Assembly: GCA_012515985.1 (NCBI GenBank)
Contig: JAAYXJ010000212.1
Span: 1-42,864 of the forward strand
Length of the DNA: 42,864 bases
Source: Gammaproteobacteria bacterium
Lineage (GTDB): Bacteria > Pseudomonadota > Gammaproteobacteria > Xanthomonadales > Xanthomonadaceae
Direction of reading: 5' to 3'
The position numbers and the translations under genes were made by a program. Below, piece by piece: positions 21,229-32,470 of the stretch (its first letter is position 1; every line of letters starts with the position of its first letter). The notes below the pieces were generated by a model, which was given only the letters and a program-made list of their open reading frames with translations, searched no databases and was not told the DNA's origin.

Positions 21229-22134
21229 ATGAACAACCGGCACCCGCAGCTTGCCACTCCGCGACAGCCACCTGCCCCTTACTCTGTTAACTTAGCCACA
21301 CCCTCCGCAGGACCCGGGTCGCCAGTGGTTGACGCACACTCTCAGGATCCAACGGCCACAGCCCGCGCCACCACTCCTCCCGATGCCGAGCCCGCCCTGG
21401 TTGCCGAAGCCACCGACCACGGCATCCGCCAGATCGAGTTCGGCCACCTGACCCACGTGGGCCTGCGCCGCGACCTCAACGAGGACACGTATTACGGCGA
21501 CAGCGAGCTGGGCCTCTGGCTCGTGGCCGATGGCATGGGGGGGCACGAATACGGCGAGGTGGCCAGCGCCCTGGCACGCGAGACCATCGTGCGCGAAACC
21601 CGCCAGGGCACGCCGCTGGCGCAGGCGATACGGATCGCGGACGAGGAGATCATCCGCGCCTCCCGCCAGCGCCACGATACCCTGCCCATGGGCACCACGG
21701 TGGTCGCCGCGCGCATCGCCAACGACCGCTTCGAAGTGGCCTGGGTCGGGGACAGCCGGGTCTACCTTTGGCACGCCGGGCGCCTGACCCAGCTCTCGCA
21801 GGACCACAGCTACGTGCAGGAGCTGATCAGCCAGGGCACCATCAGCGTGGACCAGGCGCGCAACCATCCGCACCGCAACGTGGTGACCCAGGCGCTCGGG
21901 ATCACCGATCCGAAGGCGCTCAACGTCGAGACCATGACCGGCGAGCTTCTGCCGGGGATGCAGCTGCTGCTGTGCAGCGACGGCCTGACCGAGGAGGTGG
22001 ACGACGGCAGCATCGCCCGGGTGCTGTCGCACACCGAGTGCAGCGCGCAGGAATGCGTGGATGGGCTGGTGGCCGCGGCGCTCGACAACGGCGGCTCCGA
22101 CAACGTCACCGTCGTGCTGGTGCGCCGGGCCTGA
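21229..22134 (+). CDS. PP2C-type Ser/Thr protein phosphatase
   Basis: Metal-dependent protein phosphatase of the stand-alone bacterial PP2C (Stp/PrpC) type. The core from about residue 65 shows all expected motifs: RDLNEDTYY, LWLVADGMGGHEYGEVAS, MGTTVVAARI, WVGDSRVYLW, LSQDHSYVQEL, LLLCSDGLTEEVDD and GGSDNVTVVLV. The ATG at 21229 gives 301 residues, but the first ~60 codons are low-complexity and unusually rich in A/T at third positions, including an AT-rich stretch (CTGTTAACTTAG) that looks intergenic. An in-frame GTG at 21325 is a plausible alternative start. Substrate and partner kinase are not in the window. Confidence 0.9.
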   Translation: MNNRHPQLATPRQPPAPYSVNLATPSAGPGSPVVDAHSQDPTATARATTPPDAEPALVAEATDHGIRQIEFGHLTHVGLRRDLNEDTYYGDSELGLWLVADGMGGHEYGEVASALARETIVRETRQGTPLAQAIRIADEEIIRASRQRHDTLPMGTTVVAARIANDRFEVAWVGDSRVYLWHAGRLTQLSQDHSYVQELISQGTISVDQARNHPHRNVVTQALGITDPKALNVETMTGELLPGMQLLLCSDGLTEEVDDGSIARVLSHTECSAQECVDGLVAAALDNGGSDNVTVVLVRRA

Positions 22135-22153
22135 GCCGCAGGCCCCGTCGGGC

Positions 22154-22888
22154 TCAGGCCGGTTCGGCCTCCGGCTGCGGCGCCGTCGCTTCCACCGCAA
22201 GCTGCCACAGGTTGCGCCCGGCGCGGGCGCTGATCGCCTCGACGCGGGCCGCATGCAGGGCCAGGTCTTCGGGCGTGGGGACCACCCGCGGCCGCGGGCC
22301 CGCCGGTGGCGCGGAACTGATGACCGCCGTGGCGGCCGCTGGCTCCGGCGCGCCGAAGCCGATCTCTCCCTGGCCAGCAGTGAGCGCAAGGTACACCTCG
22401 GCCAGCAGCTGGGCGTCCAGCAGCGCGCCGTGGAGCTGGCGATGGGCATTGTCCACGCCCAGCCTGCGGCACAGCGCATCGAGCGAATTGCGCTGGCCCG
22501 GATAGCGCTGGCGGGCCAGCTCGAGCGAGTCCAGCACCGTCGTGCAGTCGGCCATGCAGCCGCGCTCCGGCCCGAGCCGGGCGAGCTCGGCGTCCAGGAA
22601 GCCGATATCGAACGCAGCGTTGTGGATCACCAGCTCGGCGCCATCGACGAACCCGAGGAATTCGTCAACGATGTCCTCGAACAGCGGCTTGTCGGCGAGG
22701 AACTCCAGGGTCAGCCCGGTGACCTCCTGTGCACCCTGCTCGAACTCGCGCTGCGGGTTGATGTAGCAGTGCCAGGTGCGCCCGGTCGGTCGACGCTCCA
22801 CCAGTTCCACGCAGCCGATTTCGACCACGCGGTTGCCCTTTTTCCACTCCAGCCCGGTGGTTTCGGTATCCAGGACGATCTGTCGCAT
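22154..22888 (-). CDS. dnaQ: DNA polymerase III subunit epsilon, 3'-5' proofreading exonuclease
   Basis: DEDDh exonuclease that proofreads for the replicative polymerase. Motifs are VLDTETTGLE (Asp7, Glu9), HNAAFDIGFLDAEL, DCTTVLDSL, and HGALLDAQLLAEVYLAL (catalytic His and Asp). The 244 residues match E. coli DnaQ (243). The segment after the exonuclease, GQGEIGF, aligns with the E. coli clamp-binding GQTSMAF, keeping only the Gln and the Phe. It is four bases downstream of rnhA on the same strand, the conserved rnhA-dnaQ order. Confidence 0.96.
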   Translation of the reverse strand: MRQIVLDTETTGLEWKKGNRVVEIGCVELVERRPTGRTWHCYINPQREFEQGAQEVTGLTLEFLADKPLFEDIVDEFLGFVDGAELVIHNAAFDIGFLDAELARLGPERGCMADCTTVLDSLELARQRYPGQRNSLDALCRRLGVDNAHRQLHGALLDAQLLAEVYLALTAGQGEIGFGAPEPAAATAVISSAPPAGPRPRVVPTPEDLALHAARVEAISARAGRNLWQLAVEATAPQPEAEPA

Positions 22889-22892
22889 GCGG

Positions 22893-23360
22893 CTAGCCTA
22901 ACGCATCGGCCGGGGCTGCCTTGATCCGCTCGGCCTCGGTGCGGGCAAGCAGGTCGACCCGCTCATTGTCCGGGTCGCCGGAATGGCCCTTCACCCACCG
23001 CCAGTCGACGCGATGGCGGCCCGCCGCCTCGTGCAACCGCTGCCACAGGTCCTGGTTCTTCACCGGCGCGCCGGCGGCGGTGCGCCAGTTGCGGCGCAGC
23101 CAGTTGGGCATCCACTCGGTGATGCCCTTGCGCACGTACTGCGAATCCGTGTGCAGGATCACCTCGCAGGGTTCGGTCAGCACTTCCAGCGCCCGGATGG
23201 CGGCCATCAGTTCCATGCGGTTGTTGGTGGTCAGCGCTTCGCCACCCACCAGCTCCCGCTCGCGTACGCCGTAGCGCAGCAGCGCCGCCCAGCCGCCGGG
23301 CCCCGGATTGCCAAGGCACGCGCCGTCGGTATGGATGTGCACCTGCTTCAACGCGCTCAT
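22893..23360 (-). CDS. rnhA: Ribonuclease HI
   Basis: Degrades the RNA strand of RNA-DNA hybrids, for example R-loops and primer RNA. The start at ATG 23360 gives 155 residues, identical to E. coli RNase HI; the track start at 23507 reads back into the upstream gene. Catalytic residues are visible in [15 protein letters not shown] (Asp12), [10 protein letters not shown] (Glu), [11 protein letters not shown] (Asp) and [12 protein letters not shown] (final Asp), with the His-containing handle KGHSG. Its start overlaps the stop of the upstream methyltransferase gene. Confidence 0.97.
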   Translation of the reverse strand: MSALKQVHIHTDGACLGNPGPGGWAALLRYGVRERELVGGEALTTNNRMELMAAIRALEVLTEPCEVILHTDSQYVRKGITEWMPNWLRRNWRTAAGAPVKNQDLWQRLHEAAGRHRVDWRWVKGHSGDPDNERVDLLARTEAERIKAAPADALG

Positions 23361-24013
23361 CCCGCGGTCAATCCGTGCTGCAGGCGCACCCGCGGCGCCT
23401 TGCCGGCCACCGGGATCAGGGGCACGACGCGCTTCTGTGCGCAGACCACGTAGGCCGCGGCGAGCCCGGGTCCGTCGCGTGTCTCCTCGCGGACCTGGAT
23501 CTTCCACACCGGGCCCACGCCACGGGAGACCGGCTCGGGCTCCAGGCCGGCGCGGCGCAGGCGCCTGCGCCAGGTCAACGGTTCACCCGCTGCCAGGCCC
23601 GTATCGCGCCAGCGCAGCCGGTAGGGAGAAAGCGGATTGAGCGCGATCAGGTGCAGCTTGCCACCGTCAACGAGCACCCGCTCGCACTCCTCCAGCAACG
23701 CATCGATCGGACCGGCCACGGCGCGCGCGTGCTGCAGGACCACCGTGGACAGGGATTCGCTGGCGAACGGCAGCGGCAGCCCGCAGCGAAGCGCACCTTC
23801 CCAGGCGTCCTCGCCAGCCACCAGGCAGGCGCCCCGGCCGCAGCCATCGGCCGGCACCGGGCACGGCGCAAACCACGCCCAGGGCGGGGCCGGACGCTCG
23901 CCCAGGGCGCGCCGGATCAGCGGGAGTTCGCTCTGGACCAGCGCCTGGCCCGCTTCAGAAGCGAACCACGCCTGGCCGGCAGCGGGTTGACCATTCGGGG
24001 AGAGCGCGGGCAT
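23357..24013 (-). CDS. YafS-like SAM-dependent methyltransferase family protein
   Basis: A 218-residue protein with the C-terminal half of a class I methyltransferase fold: [16 protein letters not shown] (motif IV-like), [25 protein letters not shown] (post-motif), and a conserved Trp/Arg-rich tail. The usual glycine-rich SAM motif near the N terminus is not obvious. The gene order methyltransferase-rnhA-dnaQ with gloB divergent matches the E. coli yafS-rnhA-dnaQ/gloB cluster, which supports a YafS assignment. Substrate is unknown. It ends in an ATGA overlap with rnhA, and its start is only 35 bases from the divergent gloB. Confidence 0.8.
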   Translation of the reverse strand: MPALSPNGQPAAGQAWFASEAGQALVQSELPLIRRALGERPAPPWAWFAPCPVPADGCGRGACLVAGEDAWEGALRCGLPLPFASESLSTVVLQHARAVAGPIDALLEECERVLVDGGKLHLIALNPLSPYRLRWRDTGLAAGEPLTWRRRLRRAGLEPEPVSRGVGPVWKIQVREETRDGPGLAAAYVVCAQKRVVPLIPVAGKAPRVRLQHGLTAG

Positions 24014-24048
24014 GGTCCCATTCTACTGGGTGTCCGGGGAGCCGGCCG

Positions 24049-24816
24049 ATGCAGCCCACGCCACTGGCGGCGCTGTCCGACAACTACATCTGGACCCTGG
24101 AGGGGGAAGGCGGCCGCTTCCTGGTGGTCGACCCGGGCGATGCCGGCCCCGTGCTGGCCGCCGCGCGCGATGGCCGGGAGCCCGCCGCGGTGGTGCTCAC
24201 CCACCACCACCACGACCACATCGGCGGCGTGCCTGCACTCCTTGAGCGCTGGCCGGAGCTGCCGGTGTACGCGCCGGACGACGAGCGGATCCCGATGGCC
24301 ACTGCCCGCCTGCGCGGCGGCCAGTCCGTGGACATCGCGCAGTGGCGCTTCGAGGTGATCGACGTTCCCGGCCATACCCGGAGCCACATCGCGCTGCATG
24401 GCCACGGGATCCTGTTCAGCGGGGACACCTTGTTCAGCCTGGGTTGCGGACGGCTGTTCGAGGGTACTCCGTCGCAGATGCTGGAGTCCCTGGACCGGCT
24501 GGCGCGCCTGCCCGCGGCCACGCTGGTGTGTTGCGGACACGAATACACGCGCAGCAATGCCGCCTTTGCCCTGGCCGTGGAGCCGGGCAACCAGGCACTG
24601 CGCGAGCGCAGCGAGGAGGTTGAACGCATGCGGGAGCAAGACAGACCCACGGTACCGTCGACGCTGGGCAGCGAGTTGGCCTGCAATCCGTTCCTGAGGA
24701 TCGATGCGCCGGACGTCGTCCGCGCCGTCGGGGCGCGGGCCGGTGACGGCGGGGCGGTCGATCGCGTGGCGCGCTTCGCGGCCCTGCGGGCCTGGAAGGA
24801 CGGGTTCGGGGCATGA
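24049..24816 (+). CDS. gloB: Hydroxyacylglutathione hydrolase (glyoxalase II)
   Basis: Hydrolyses S-lactoylglutathione to lactate and glutathione, the second step of methylglyoxal detoxification. It belongs to the metallo-beta-lactamase fold; the binuclear metal motif is THHHHDHIGG, with further ligands in VPGHTRSHI, FSGDTLFSLGCGRLFEGT and CGHEYTRSN. The 255 residues fit the family (E. coli 251), including the C-terminal substrate-binding region with NPFLR. It is divergent from the methyltransferase gene and overlaps mltD by ATGA. Confidence 0.96.
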   Translation: MQPTPLAALSDNYIWTLEGEGGRFLVVDPGDAGPVLAAARDGREPAAVVLTHHHHDHIGGVPALLERWPELPVYAPDDERIPMATARLRGGQSVDIAQWRFEVIDVPGHTRSHIALHGHGILFSGDTLFSLGCGRLFEGTPSQMLESLDRLARLPAATLVCCGHEYTRSNAAFALAVEPGNQALRERSEEVERMREQDRPTVPSTLGSELACNPFLRIDAPDVVRAVGARAGDGGAVDRVARFAALRAWKDGFGA

Positions 24817-26045
24817 ACATCCCCGGGATGGCGCGCGCGTGCGCGCTGGCGGGGGCGCTGGTGCTCGGCGGGGCTGCGCCGGCATGGGCCGGCGGGCCGG
24901 CCGTGCCGCTGCAGGCGTCCCAGCTTCCCGCCATCGCCCACGGCGCGCCGCGGACGAGCGAGGTCCTGCAGCCGGTCAGCCGCAGCGGGCGCGAGATCTA
25001 CGAGAGCTTCCGCAGCGGACTGTCCGACCAGGCATGCGCGGTGGAGCCCGGCGACCGCTGGCGACGGCATTTCGCCCACGTGCCCGGCGACCTGGCCAAC
25101 CGCCCCGAGCGCCTGCTGCCGCTGTTCGGCTACGTGCTCGATGCCCTGCGCACGTACCACCTGCCGTCCGAATATGCGCTGATCCCGTTCGTCGAGAGCG
25201 GTTACCGCCCGGGCGCGCGCAGCCCCTCCGGCCCCGCCGGCCTGTGGCAGTTCATCGGTGCCACCGCGCGCAACCACCAGGTCACCATGCGGCCCGGCTA
25301 CGACGGGCGGCTGTCGCCGGTGGAATCCACTGCCGCGGCCGTGCGGTACCTGCGAACGCTGCACGGCATGTTCGCCGGTGACTGGCGGCTCGCGGTCATG
25401 GGCTACAACGCCGGCGAATACCGCATCTTCGGCGCCCTGCGCAATGCCGGCCAGCGGGCCATGGACGCGGAGCCCGAGAAGCTGGCGGTGCCCCCGATCA
25501 CCCGCGCATACGTGCGCAAGCTCCAGGCCCTGTCCTGCCTTCTGGTGGAAGCCGGGGAAGATCCCGAGTGGCTGGAGGCCATTGACCAGGCGGTGCCGGT
25601 ATTGACCAGCGCCCCATTGCCGCCGGGCGTGCGGCGCCTGGAACGCTGGGCGGTGCGCAACGGCCACGATCCGGCGCTGGTGAGCCATTTCAACCCCGCC
25701 GTCGCCGAAGGGCGCGCCGGCCGCGCGGGCAGCGTGGAGGTGTTGGTCCCGGCCCGGCCACAGGACGCTCTGGCGGCGCTGTGGCCTGCGGACGGACCGG
25801 GCCCGGGGGAACAGGCGCCGGTGTTCATCGCCGACGCCAGCGACGTGCTTGCCGCGGACAGTGCAGCCCGGACCCACATCGTGGCGCGTGGCGAATCGAT
25901 CTGGCGCATCGCCCGGGACTACGGCATCGAGCCCGGCCAGCTCCTGCGCCGCAATGGCCTGGACGCCGGCACGGTTCTGCATCCGGGGATGGTGCTGCAG
26001 ATCGACGCGGCGGAACCCGGGGACGCGCCGGCCGTGGCAAACTAG
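24813..26045 (+). CDS. mltD: Membrane-bound-type lytic murein transglycosylase (MltD-like)
   Basis: Cleaves peptidoglycan glycan strands to 1,6-anhydromuropeptides. A signal peptide ends near AWAGG (residue ~27); no lipobox cysteine is seen, so it may be soluble periplasmic rather than lipid-anchored as in E. coli. The SLT domain spans about residues 105-235, with the catalytic Glu in PFVESGYRP, followed by GPAGLWQFI and [11 protein letters not shown]. One LysM repeat ([20 protein letters not shown]) lies at the C terminus; E. coli MltD has two. Its ATG overlaps the gloB stop, an arrangement also common in E. coli relatives (mltD next to gloB). Confidence 0.9.
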   Translation: MNIPGMARACALAGALVLGGAAPAWAGGPAVPLQASQLPAIAHGAPRTSEVLQPVSRSGREIYESFRSGLSDQACAVEPGDRWRRHFAHVPGDLANRPERLLPLFGYVLDALRTYHLPSEYALIPFVESGYRPGARSPSGPAGLWQFIGATARNHQVTMRPGYDGRLSPVESTAAAVRYLRTLHGMFAGDWRLAVMGYNAGEYRIFGALRNAGQRAMDAEPEKLAVPPITRAYVRKLQALSCLLVEAGEDPEWLEAIDQAVPVLTSAPLPPGVRRLERWAVRNGHDPALVSHFNPAVAEGRAGRAGSVEVLVPARPQDALAALWPADGPGPGEQAPVFIADASDVLAADSAARTHIVARGESIWRIARDYGIEPGQLLRRNGLDAGTVLHPGMVLQIDAAEPGDAPAVAN

Positions 26046-26073
26046 GGCGTTGCTTAACCGAGAGACAGCACCC

Positions 26074-26868
26074 ATGGGTTTCCTGCAAGGCAAGCGCGCC
26101 CTGATCACGGGCATCGCCAGTCAGCGCTCGATCGCCAACGGCATTGCCGAGGCGATGCACCGCGAAGGTGCGGAACTGGCCTTCACCTACCAGAACGAAA
26201 AGCTCAAGACGCGCGTGGACGAAGTGGCCGAGCGCCTGGGCGGCGGGCCGTCGTTCGCGCTGGACGTGACCGATGACCGCCAGATCGACGCCCTCTTCGC
26301 CGACCTGGGCAAGCACTGGCCCGAGGGCTTCGACATCCTCGTCCACGCCATTGCCTTTGCTCCGCGCGAAGCGATCGCGGGTCAGTTCCTTGACGGACTG
26401 TCGCGCGAGGCATTCGCCACGGCCCAGGACATCTCCGCCTACTCGCTGGCCGCCCTGGCCAAGGGCGCGCGGCCGCTGATGCAGGGCCGCAAGGGTTCCA
26501 TCCTCACCCTCACCTACCTGGGCGCCGTGCGCACCCTTCCCAGCTACAACGTGATGGGAGTGGCCAAGGCCAGCCTGGAAGCCACCATGCGCTACCTGGC
26601 CTACAACCTGGGGCCGGAAGGCATCCGCGTAAACGCGATTTCGGCCGGCCCGATCAAGACCCTGGCGGCCGCGGGCATCGGCGGCTTCCGCAAGATCCTG
26701 GGCCACGTGGAAAACGAGGCGCCGCTGCGGCGCACGGTCACCATCGAGGACGTGGGCAACGTCGCCGCGTTCCTTTCCTCCGACCTCGCCGCGGGCGTCA
26801 CCGGCGAAGTCACCTACGTGGACGGCGGCTACAACATCGTCAGCATGACCGGCATCGAGGGCAGCTGA
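26074..26868 (+). CDS. fabI: Enoyl-[acyl-carrier-protein] reductase (NADH)
   Basis: Performs the last reduction of each fatty acid elongation cycle; it is the target of triclosan-type inhibitors. The start at ATG 26074 is preceded by GAGAGA and gives 264 residues (E. coli 262); the track start at 25849 lies inside mltD. The SDR cofactor region is [17 protein letters not shown], and the active site follows in [12 protein letters not shown] (Tyr-x6-Lys), after [31 protein letters not shown] is the family substrate loop. It is convergent with ppiD. Confidence 0.96.
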   Translation: MGFLQGKRALITGIASQRSIANGIAEAMHREGAELAFTYQNEKLKTRVDEVAERLGGGPSFALDVTDDRQIDALFADLGKHWPEGFDILVHAIAFAPREAIAGQFLDGLSREAFATAQDISAYSLAALAKGARPLMQGRKGSILTLTYLGAVRTLPSYNVMGVAKASLEATMRYLAYNLGPEGIRVNAISAGPIKTLAAAGIGGFRKILGHVENEAPLRRTVTIEDVGNVAAFLSSDLAAGVTGEVTYVDGGYNIVSMTGIEGS

Positions 26869-26890
26869 GCCCTCGGCAAGCCCACGTGGT

Positions 26891-26919
26891 GCGGCGCGCT
26901 CCTTTCGAGAGCGCGCCGC
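26891..26919. terminator. Bidirectional hairpin between fabI and ppiD
   Basis: A perfect 11-bp GCGGCGCGCTC/GAGCGCGCCGC stem with a CTTTCGA loop sits in the 76-base convergent gap. It lacks U-runs but could serve both genes. Confidence 0.5.
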
Positions 26920-26944
26920 CACAGCCGGGCGGGGCCCAGGGCCC

Positions 26945-28927
26945 CTAGAGCTGCGCTTCGATCACCGTCACCTTCATCCGCTCGCGCAGCGCACGCAACA
27001 CGGCTGCGGCAGACTCGTTGCCGGCGAGGATGGTCAGCTGCTGGCGCAGCAGTTCCTTCTCCTGCTCGCTCGCCTCGGAAGGGTCACCGGGGATCACGGC
27101 GGTCACCGCAAAGACGACGATGCTGCCGTCGTCCAGTTCCACCTGGCCGGCGCTGGCGGCGCCTTCCGCGGGCACATCGGCGGCGAAGTAGGCATCCACG
27201 GCCGCAGGGTGCGGGATCGGGGTGCCGCGGGGCACGCCCGGGACCTGCTGCACCGCCAGCCCTTCTTCGTCCGCGATTTCCTGCAGCGACTCGCCCGCAG
27301 CGATGCGCTCCACCAGCTGCGACGCCGCTTCCGCGGCGCGGCGCGCGCTGCGGTCGGCGCGGATGGCTGCGACCACCTCTTCGCGCACTTCCTCCAGCGG
27401 CCGGGCATGCTCGGCGGTGTGGCCGACCACGCGGATCAGGACGCTGTGGTTGGTTCCCACCTCGATCGGATCGCTGACGGTGCCGTCCTCGATCAGGCTC
27501 TCGGTGAATGCCGCGCGCTGCACTGCCGGATGCGCGGCGACGCCCTCGCCCCCGCCGCGCGCGAACGGACCTGCTGTCTTCACCTCAAGCCCGCCGACTG
27601 CAGCCGCCGGCTCAAGCGAGTTCGGATCGCGGTACGCCTGGTCCACGACCTGGCCGACCAGGTCGCTCCAGGCACGTTCGCGGGCATTCCCGGTCAGCTC
27701 ACGGGCGAGCTCGTCGCGGACCGCTTCGAACGGTACCGCTCCCTCGCCGCCGCGCACGTCCCGCAGGTACAGCACGTGCCAGCCGAAATCGGTGCGGACC
27801 GGATCGCTGACTTCGCCCGGCTCCATCTCGAACAGCGCGGCCTCGAACTCCGGCACCATCGCGCCCGGCTCGACCCAGTCCAGGTCGCCGCCGGCGTCCG
27901 CCGATCCGAAGTCGTCGGAATGCTCGCGGGCAAGGGCGGCGAAGTCAGCGCCCTCGGCCTGCGCCTGCTCTGCCAGGTCGCGCGCCCGCTCACGCGCCGC
28001 CTCCACGGTGGCGTCATCGGCGTCGGCAGGCACCTCGACGAGGATGTGCGAGGCCAGGCGCTCCTCGTCGCCTGCAAAGCGGGCCCGCTGGCTCGCGTAG
28101 AAGGCACGCAGCTCCTCCTCGCTGGGCATGTCGGCGATCTCAATCGCGGAATCGTCGATCTCCACGTACTCGATCGTGACCGTCTCCGGTGCCCGGAAGT
28201 CCGCCGTGTTGGCGGCGTACCAGGATTTGATTTCATCCTCGGCAACGTCACCGGCGTCCGGCTCGGGCGGGGGGAGGATGGCGAATTCCACGTCGCGGCG
28301 CTCGCCCAGCAACACCATCAGGCGCTCCAGCTGCGACGGCGTGGCGAACGCCGACTCGCCCACCTGCACCGGGATCAGCGACTGCTGCAGGCTTTCGCGG
28401 ATGGCCGCTTCGAACTGGCGCGGCGTCTGCGGCGGCACCTGGGTCTGCAGCGCCAGCTGGTAACGCTCCAGGTTGAACTGGCCGTCCACCTGGAACGCGG
28501 GGAACTGCTGGATCTGCGCGGCCACCGCGGCGTCGCCCACCGCGATGCCGCGGTTGTCCGCCGCGAGCCTCAGCACCGCCTGGTCGACAAGGCCTTCCGC
28601 CACGCGGCGACGGTTCTCGATCTCCTCGAAGGCGCGCGGATCGTAGGCGTCGCCCATTTCGATGCGGGTTTGCTGCCGCTCCTGTTCGAACGCGCGGCGG
28701 AAGTCCTCGACCGAGATGGTTTCCGACTTCCACACCAGCTTGCGCACCGGCCAGAAGTCCGGCGCGCTGCGCCACCACGACGGCGGGGCCTCGACCCTGG
28801 CGACATAGCTGGCGCCGCTCTGGAACAGATACTGCTCCATGCCGAAGAAGGCGAACGGGATTGCCAGCAGGATCACGATGCCGATCGCGATCCAGCCGGA
28901 CATTTTTTCTCGGAGTGCTTGCAGCAT
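26945..28927 (-). CDS. ppiD: Peptidylprolyl isomerase / periplasmic chaperone PpiD
   Basis: Inner-membrane-anchored chaperone that receives proteins leaving the Sec translocon. The start at ATG 28927 gives 660 residues and an N terminus MLQALREKMSGWIAIGIVIL with one anchor helix at about residues 11-33; the track start at 28960 would precede a likely -10 box. A SurA-like N domain follows, then a PpiC parvulin domain (SHILVEVPADADD, FGSADAGGDLDWVEPGAMVPEFEAA, GWHVLYL) at about residues 270-385, and a long C-terminal chaperone region. Position next to hupB-lon is the conserved one. E. coli PpiD has 623 residues. Confidence 0.93.
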   Translation of the reverse strand: MLQALREKMSGWIAIGIVILLAIPFAFFGMEQYLFQSGASYVARVEAPPSWWRSAPDFWPVRKLVWKSETISVEDFRRAFEQERQQTRIEMGDAYDPRAFEEIENRRRVAEGLVDQAVLRLAADNRGIAVGDAAVAAQIQQFPAFQVDGQFNLERYQLALQTQVPPQTPRQFEAAIRESLQQSLIPVQVGESAFATPSQLERLMVLLGERRDVEFAILPPPEPDAGDVAEDEIKSWYAANTADFRAPETVTIEYVEIDDSAIEIADMPSEEELRAFYASQRARFAGDEERLASHILVEVPADADDATVEAARERARDLAEQAQAEGADFAALAREHSDDFGSADAGGDLDWVEPGAMVPEFEAALFEMEPGEVSDPVRTDFGWHVLYLRDVRGGEGAVPFEAVRDELARELTGNARERAWSDLVGQVVDQAYRDPNSLEPAAAVGGLEVKTAGPFARGGGEGVAAHPAVQRAAFTESLIEDGTVSDPIEVGTNHSVLIRVVGHTAEHARPLEEVREEVVAAIRADRSARRAAEAASQLVERIAAGESLQEIADEEGLAVQQVPGVPRGTPIPHPAAVDAYFAADVPAEGAASAGQVELDDGSIVVFAVTAVIPGDPSEASEQEKELLRQQLTILAGNESAAAVLRALRERMKVTVIEAQL

Positions 28928-28958
28928 CGTGTTCGACTGGCCGTGGACGTAGCCGGGC

Positions 28959-28964
28959 ATTCTA
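28959..28964 (-). promoter_or_regulatory. Candidate -10 box of ppiD
   Basis: On the minus strand TAGAAT is placed so that transcription would begin about 25 bases before ATG 28927. No convincing -35 hexamer is present, so support is modest; it mainly helps to choose the ppiD start. Confidence 0.35.
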
Positions 28965-29041
28965 ACCGGATTCAGCCATCCACCGGCCCGGTGTGGACGC
29001 CGGGAAGGCCTGCGTGGGCGGGCCCCGGCCAGCGCCCAAAG

Positions 29042-29066
29042 AAAAACCCCCGCCAGGTGGCGGGGG
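29042..29066 (-). terminator. Rho-independent terminator of the hupB-tRNA transcript
   Basis: Read on the minus strand, CCCCCGCCA/TGGCGGGGG forms a 9-bp perfect stem followed by TTTTTC. It lies 16 bases past the tRNA-Asp CCA end. This is the clearest intrinsic terminator in the window. Confidence 0.9.
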
Positions 29067-29081
29067 TTCTCCTTGTTCTAG

Positions 29082-29158
29082 TGGCGGAGCGGACGGGACT
29101 CGAACCCGCGACCTCCGGCGTGACAGGCCAGCATTCTAACCAACTGAACTACCGCTCC
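29082..29158 (-). tRNA. tRNA-Asp (anticodon GUC)
   Basis: On the minus strand a 77-base cloverleaf begins GGAGCGGTAGTTCAG and ends with an encoded CCA. The acceptor stem GGAGCGG/CCGCTCC, the anticodon stem CTGGC/GCCGG with loop CTGTCAC (GUC anticodon), and the T arm GCGGGTTCGAGTCCCGT all pair. It is nearly identical in layout to E. coli tRNA-Asp. It follows tRNA-Val by 25 bases on the same strand. Confidence 0.97.
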
Positions 29159-29183
29159 GCACTGAAACCTTGAACCTTTGGCG

Positions 29184-29258
29184 TGGTGGGTGCTGAGGGT
29201 TTCGAACCCCCGACCCTCGCCTTGTAAGGGCGACGCTCTACCGCTGAGCTAAGCACCC
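29184..29258 (-). tRNA. tRNA-Val (anticodon UAC)
   Basis: On the minus strand a 75-base cloverleaf begins GGGTGCTTAGCTCAG and ends ACCA with encoded CCA. The acceptor stem GGGTGCT/AGCACCC pairs perfectly, the anticodon loop is CTTACAA (UAC), and the T arm carries GGTTCGA. It starts 12 bases after the hupB stop with no terminator between, so it is probably processed from a hupB read-through transcript. Confidence 0.97.
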
Positions 29259-29270
29259 GTACCGAGCCGC

Positions 29271-29546
29271 TTAGTTTACAGCGTCTTTCAGCGCTTTGCC
29301 AGCCTTGAACGCAGGATTCTTTGCAGCCGGGATCTGGATCTCTTCACCGGTGCGCGGATTGCGGCCGGTGCGGGCGGCGCGTTCGCGGACTTCGAAGGTG
29401 CCGAAACCGGCGATGGCCACGCTCTCGCCTCGTGCAAGCGAACCGCTGATGGTGTCGAACACGGTGTCCACGGCGCTGGTCGCGTCGGCGCGGGTCAGGC
29501 CAGCGGTGCTGGCCACGGCTTCGATGATGTCACTCTTCTTCGTCAT
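29271..29546 (-). CDS. hupB: DNA-binding protein HU-beta
   Basis: Nucleoid-associated histone-like protein that bends DNA. The 91 residues are typical (E. coli 90). [12 protein letters not shown] starts the helical dimerisation body; the beta-arm region carries [24 protein letters not shown] with the intercalating-Pro motif, and the C terminus reads [29 protein letters not shown] precedes the ATG. It lies downstream of lon, from which it is separated by a hairpin and its own promoter, the conserved lon-hupB order. Confidence 0.97.
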   Translation of the reverse strand: MTKKSDIIEAVASTAGLTRADATSAVDTVFDTISGSLARGESVAIAGFGTFEVRERAARTGRNPRTGEEIQIPAAKNPAFKAGKALKDAVN

Positions 29547-29645
29547 GTTCCTGGTATCTCCTGTGCGACGCCGTCGCGATTAGATGCCGGACGGGCTGCG
29601 TCCGGCTTGGAGCGGCGCGCCGGGAGGGCGCCGCGAATGGGCAAC

Positions 29646-29675
29646 GTTATACCAGCGCGCGCCGCCGGGACGCAA
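29646..29675 (-). promoter_or_regulatory. Sigma-70-like promoter of hupB
   Basis: On the minus strand TTGCGT (29670-29675) and TATAAC (29646-29651) are separated by 18 bases. The predicted leader of about 95 bases contains the small stem GCCGGACG/CGTCCGGC (29586-29606) of unknown role. AT-rich boxes stand out against the GC-rich surroundings. Confidence 0.6.
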
Positions 29676-29677
29676 CC

Positions 29678-29704
29678 GAAAAGCGCGCAACCGCGCCACT
29701 TTTC
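29678..29704 (-). terminator. Terminator candidate after lon
   Basis: GAAAAGTGGCGC and GCGCGCTTTTC form an ~11-bp stem with one bulged base and a GGTT loop; the T-run is in the closing arm. It lies 30 bases after the lon stop and immediately before the hupB promoter. Confidence 0.5.
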
Positions 29705-29733
29705 AGCTGCCTGCCACGGCGGCGCCACGTTCG

Positions 29734-32208
<2,475 letters not shown>

Positions 32209-32257
32209 CAGGGCTCCGGGAACTCTGGTTCGGGGCCGGCAAACCGGCATGCCCCTG

Positions 32258-32286
32258 TTATGGGGCTGCCCGGAGGGGGATGCAAG
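32258..32286 (-). promoter_or_regulatory. Sigma-32 (RpoH)-like heat-shock promoter of lon
   Basis: On the minus strand CTTGCAT (32280-32286) is followed after 14 bases by CCCCATAA (32258-32265), close to the RpoH consensus CTTGAAA-N11-16-CCCCATNT. Predicted initiation is about 40 bases before ATG 32208. The match agrees with known heat-shock control of lon in proteobacteria. Confidence 0.65.
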
Positions 32287-32470
32287 CGGGCGGACGCCAG
32301 CAGATCGCGGCCCTGGGCCGGTATCCAAGTTGAATCAATAAGTTGGGAGCAGCGTCTTCCGGATTCGAAGGGAAACCTGAACAGACTTGCCACCCACGCC
32401 CGCCTCCCCAGGTCGCCCCCGCCGGCAGCGTTGGGAAACGACGGGCGACGAATGTAGAAGTCGAAGACGG

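Noticed and set aside
24084-26114. 676-residue minus-strand ORF opposite gloB and mltD
   Set aside because: Antisense shadow of two convincing genes with catalytic motifs on the plus strand.
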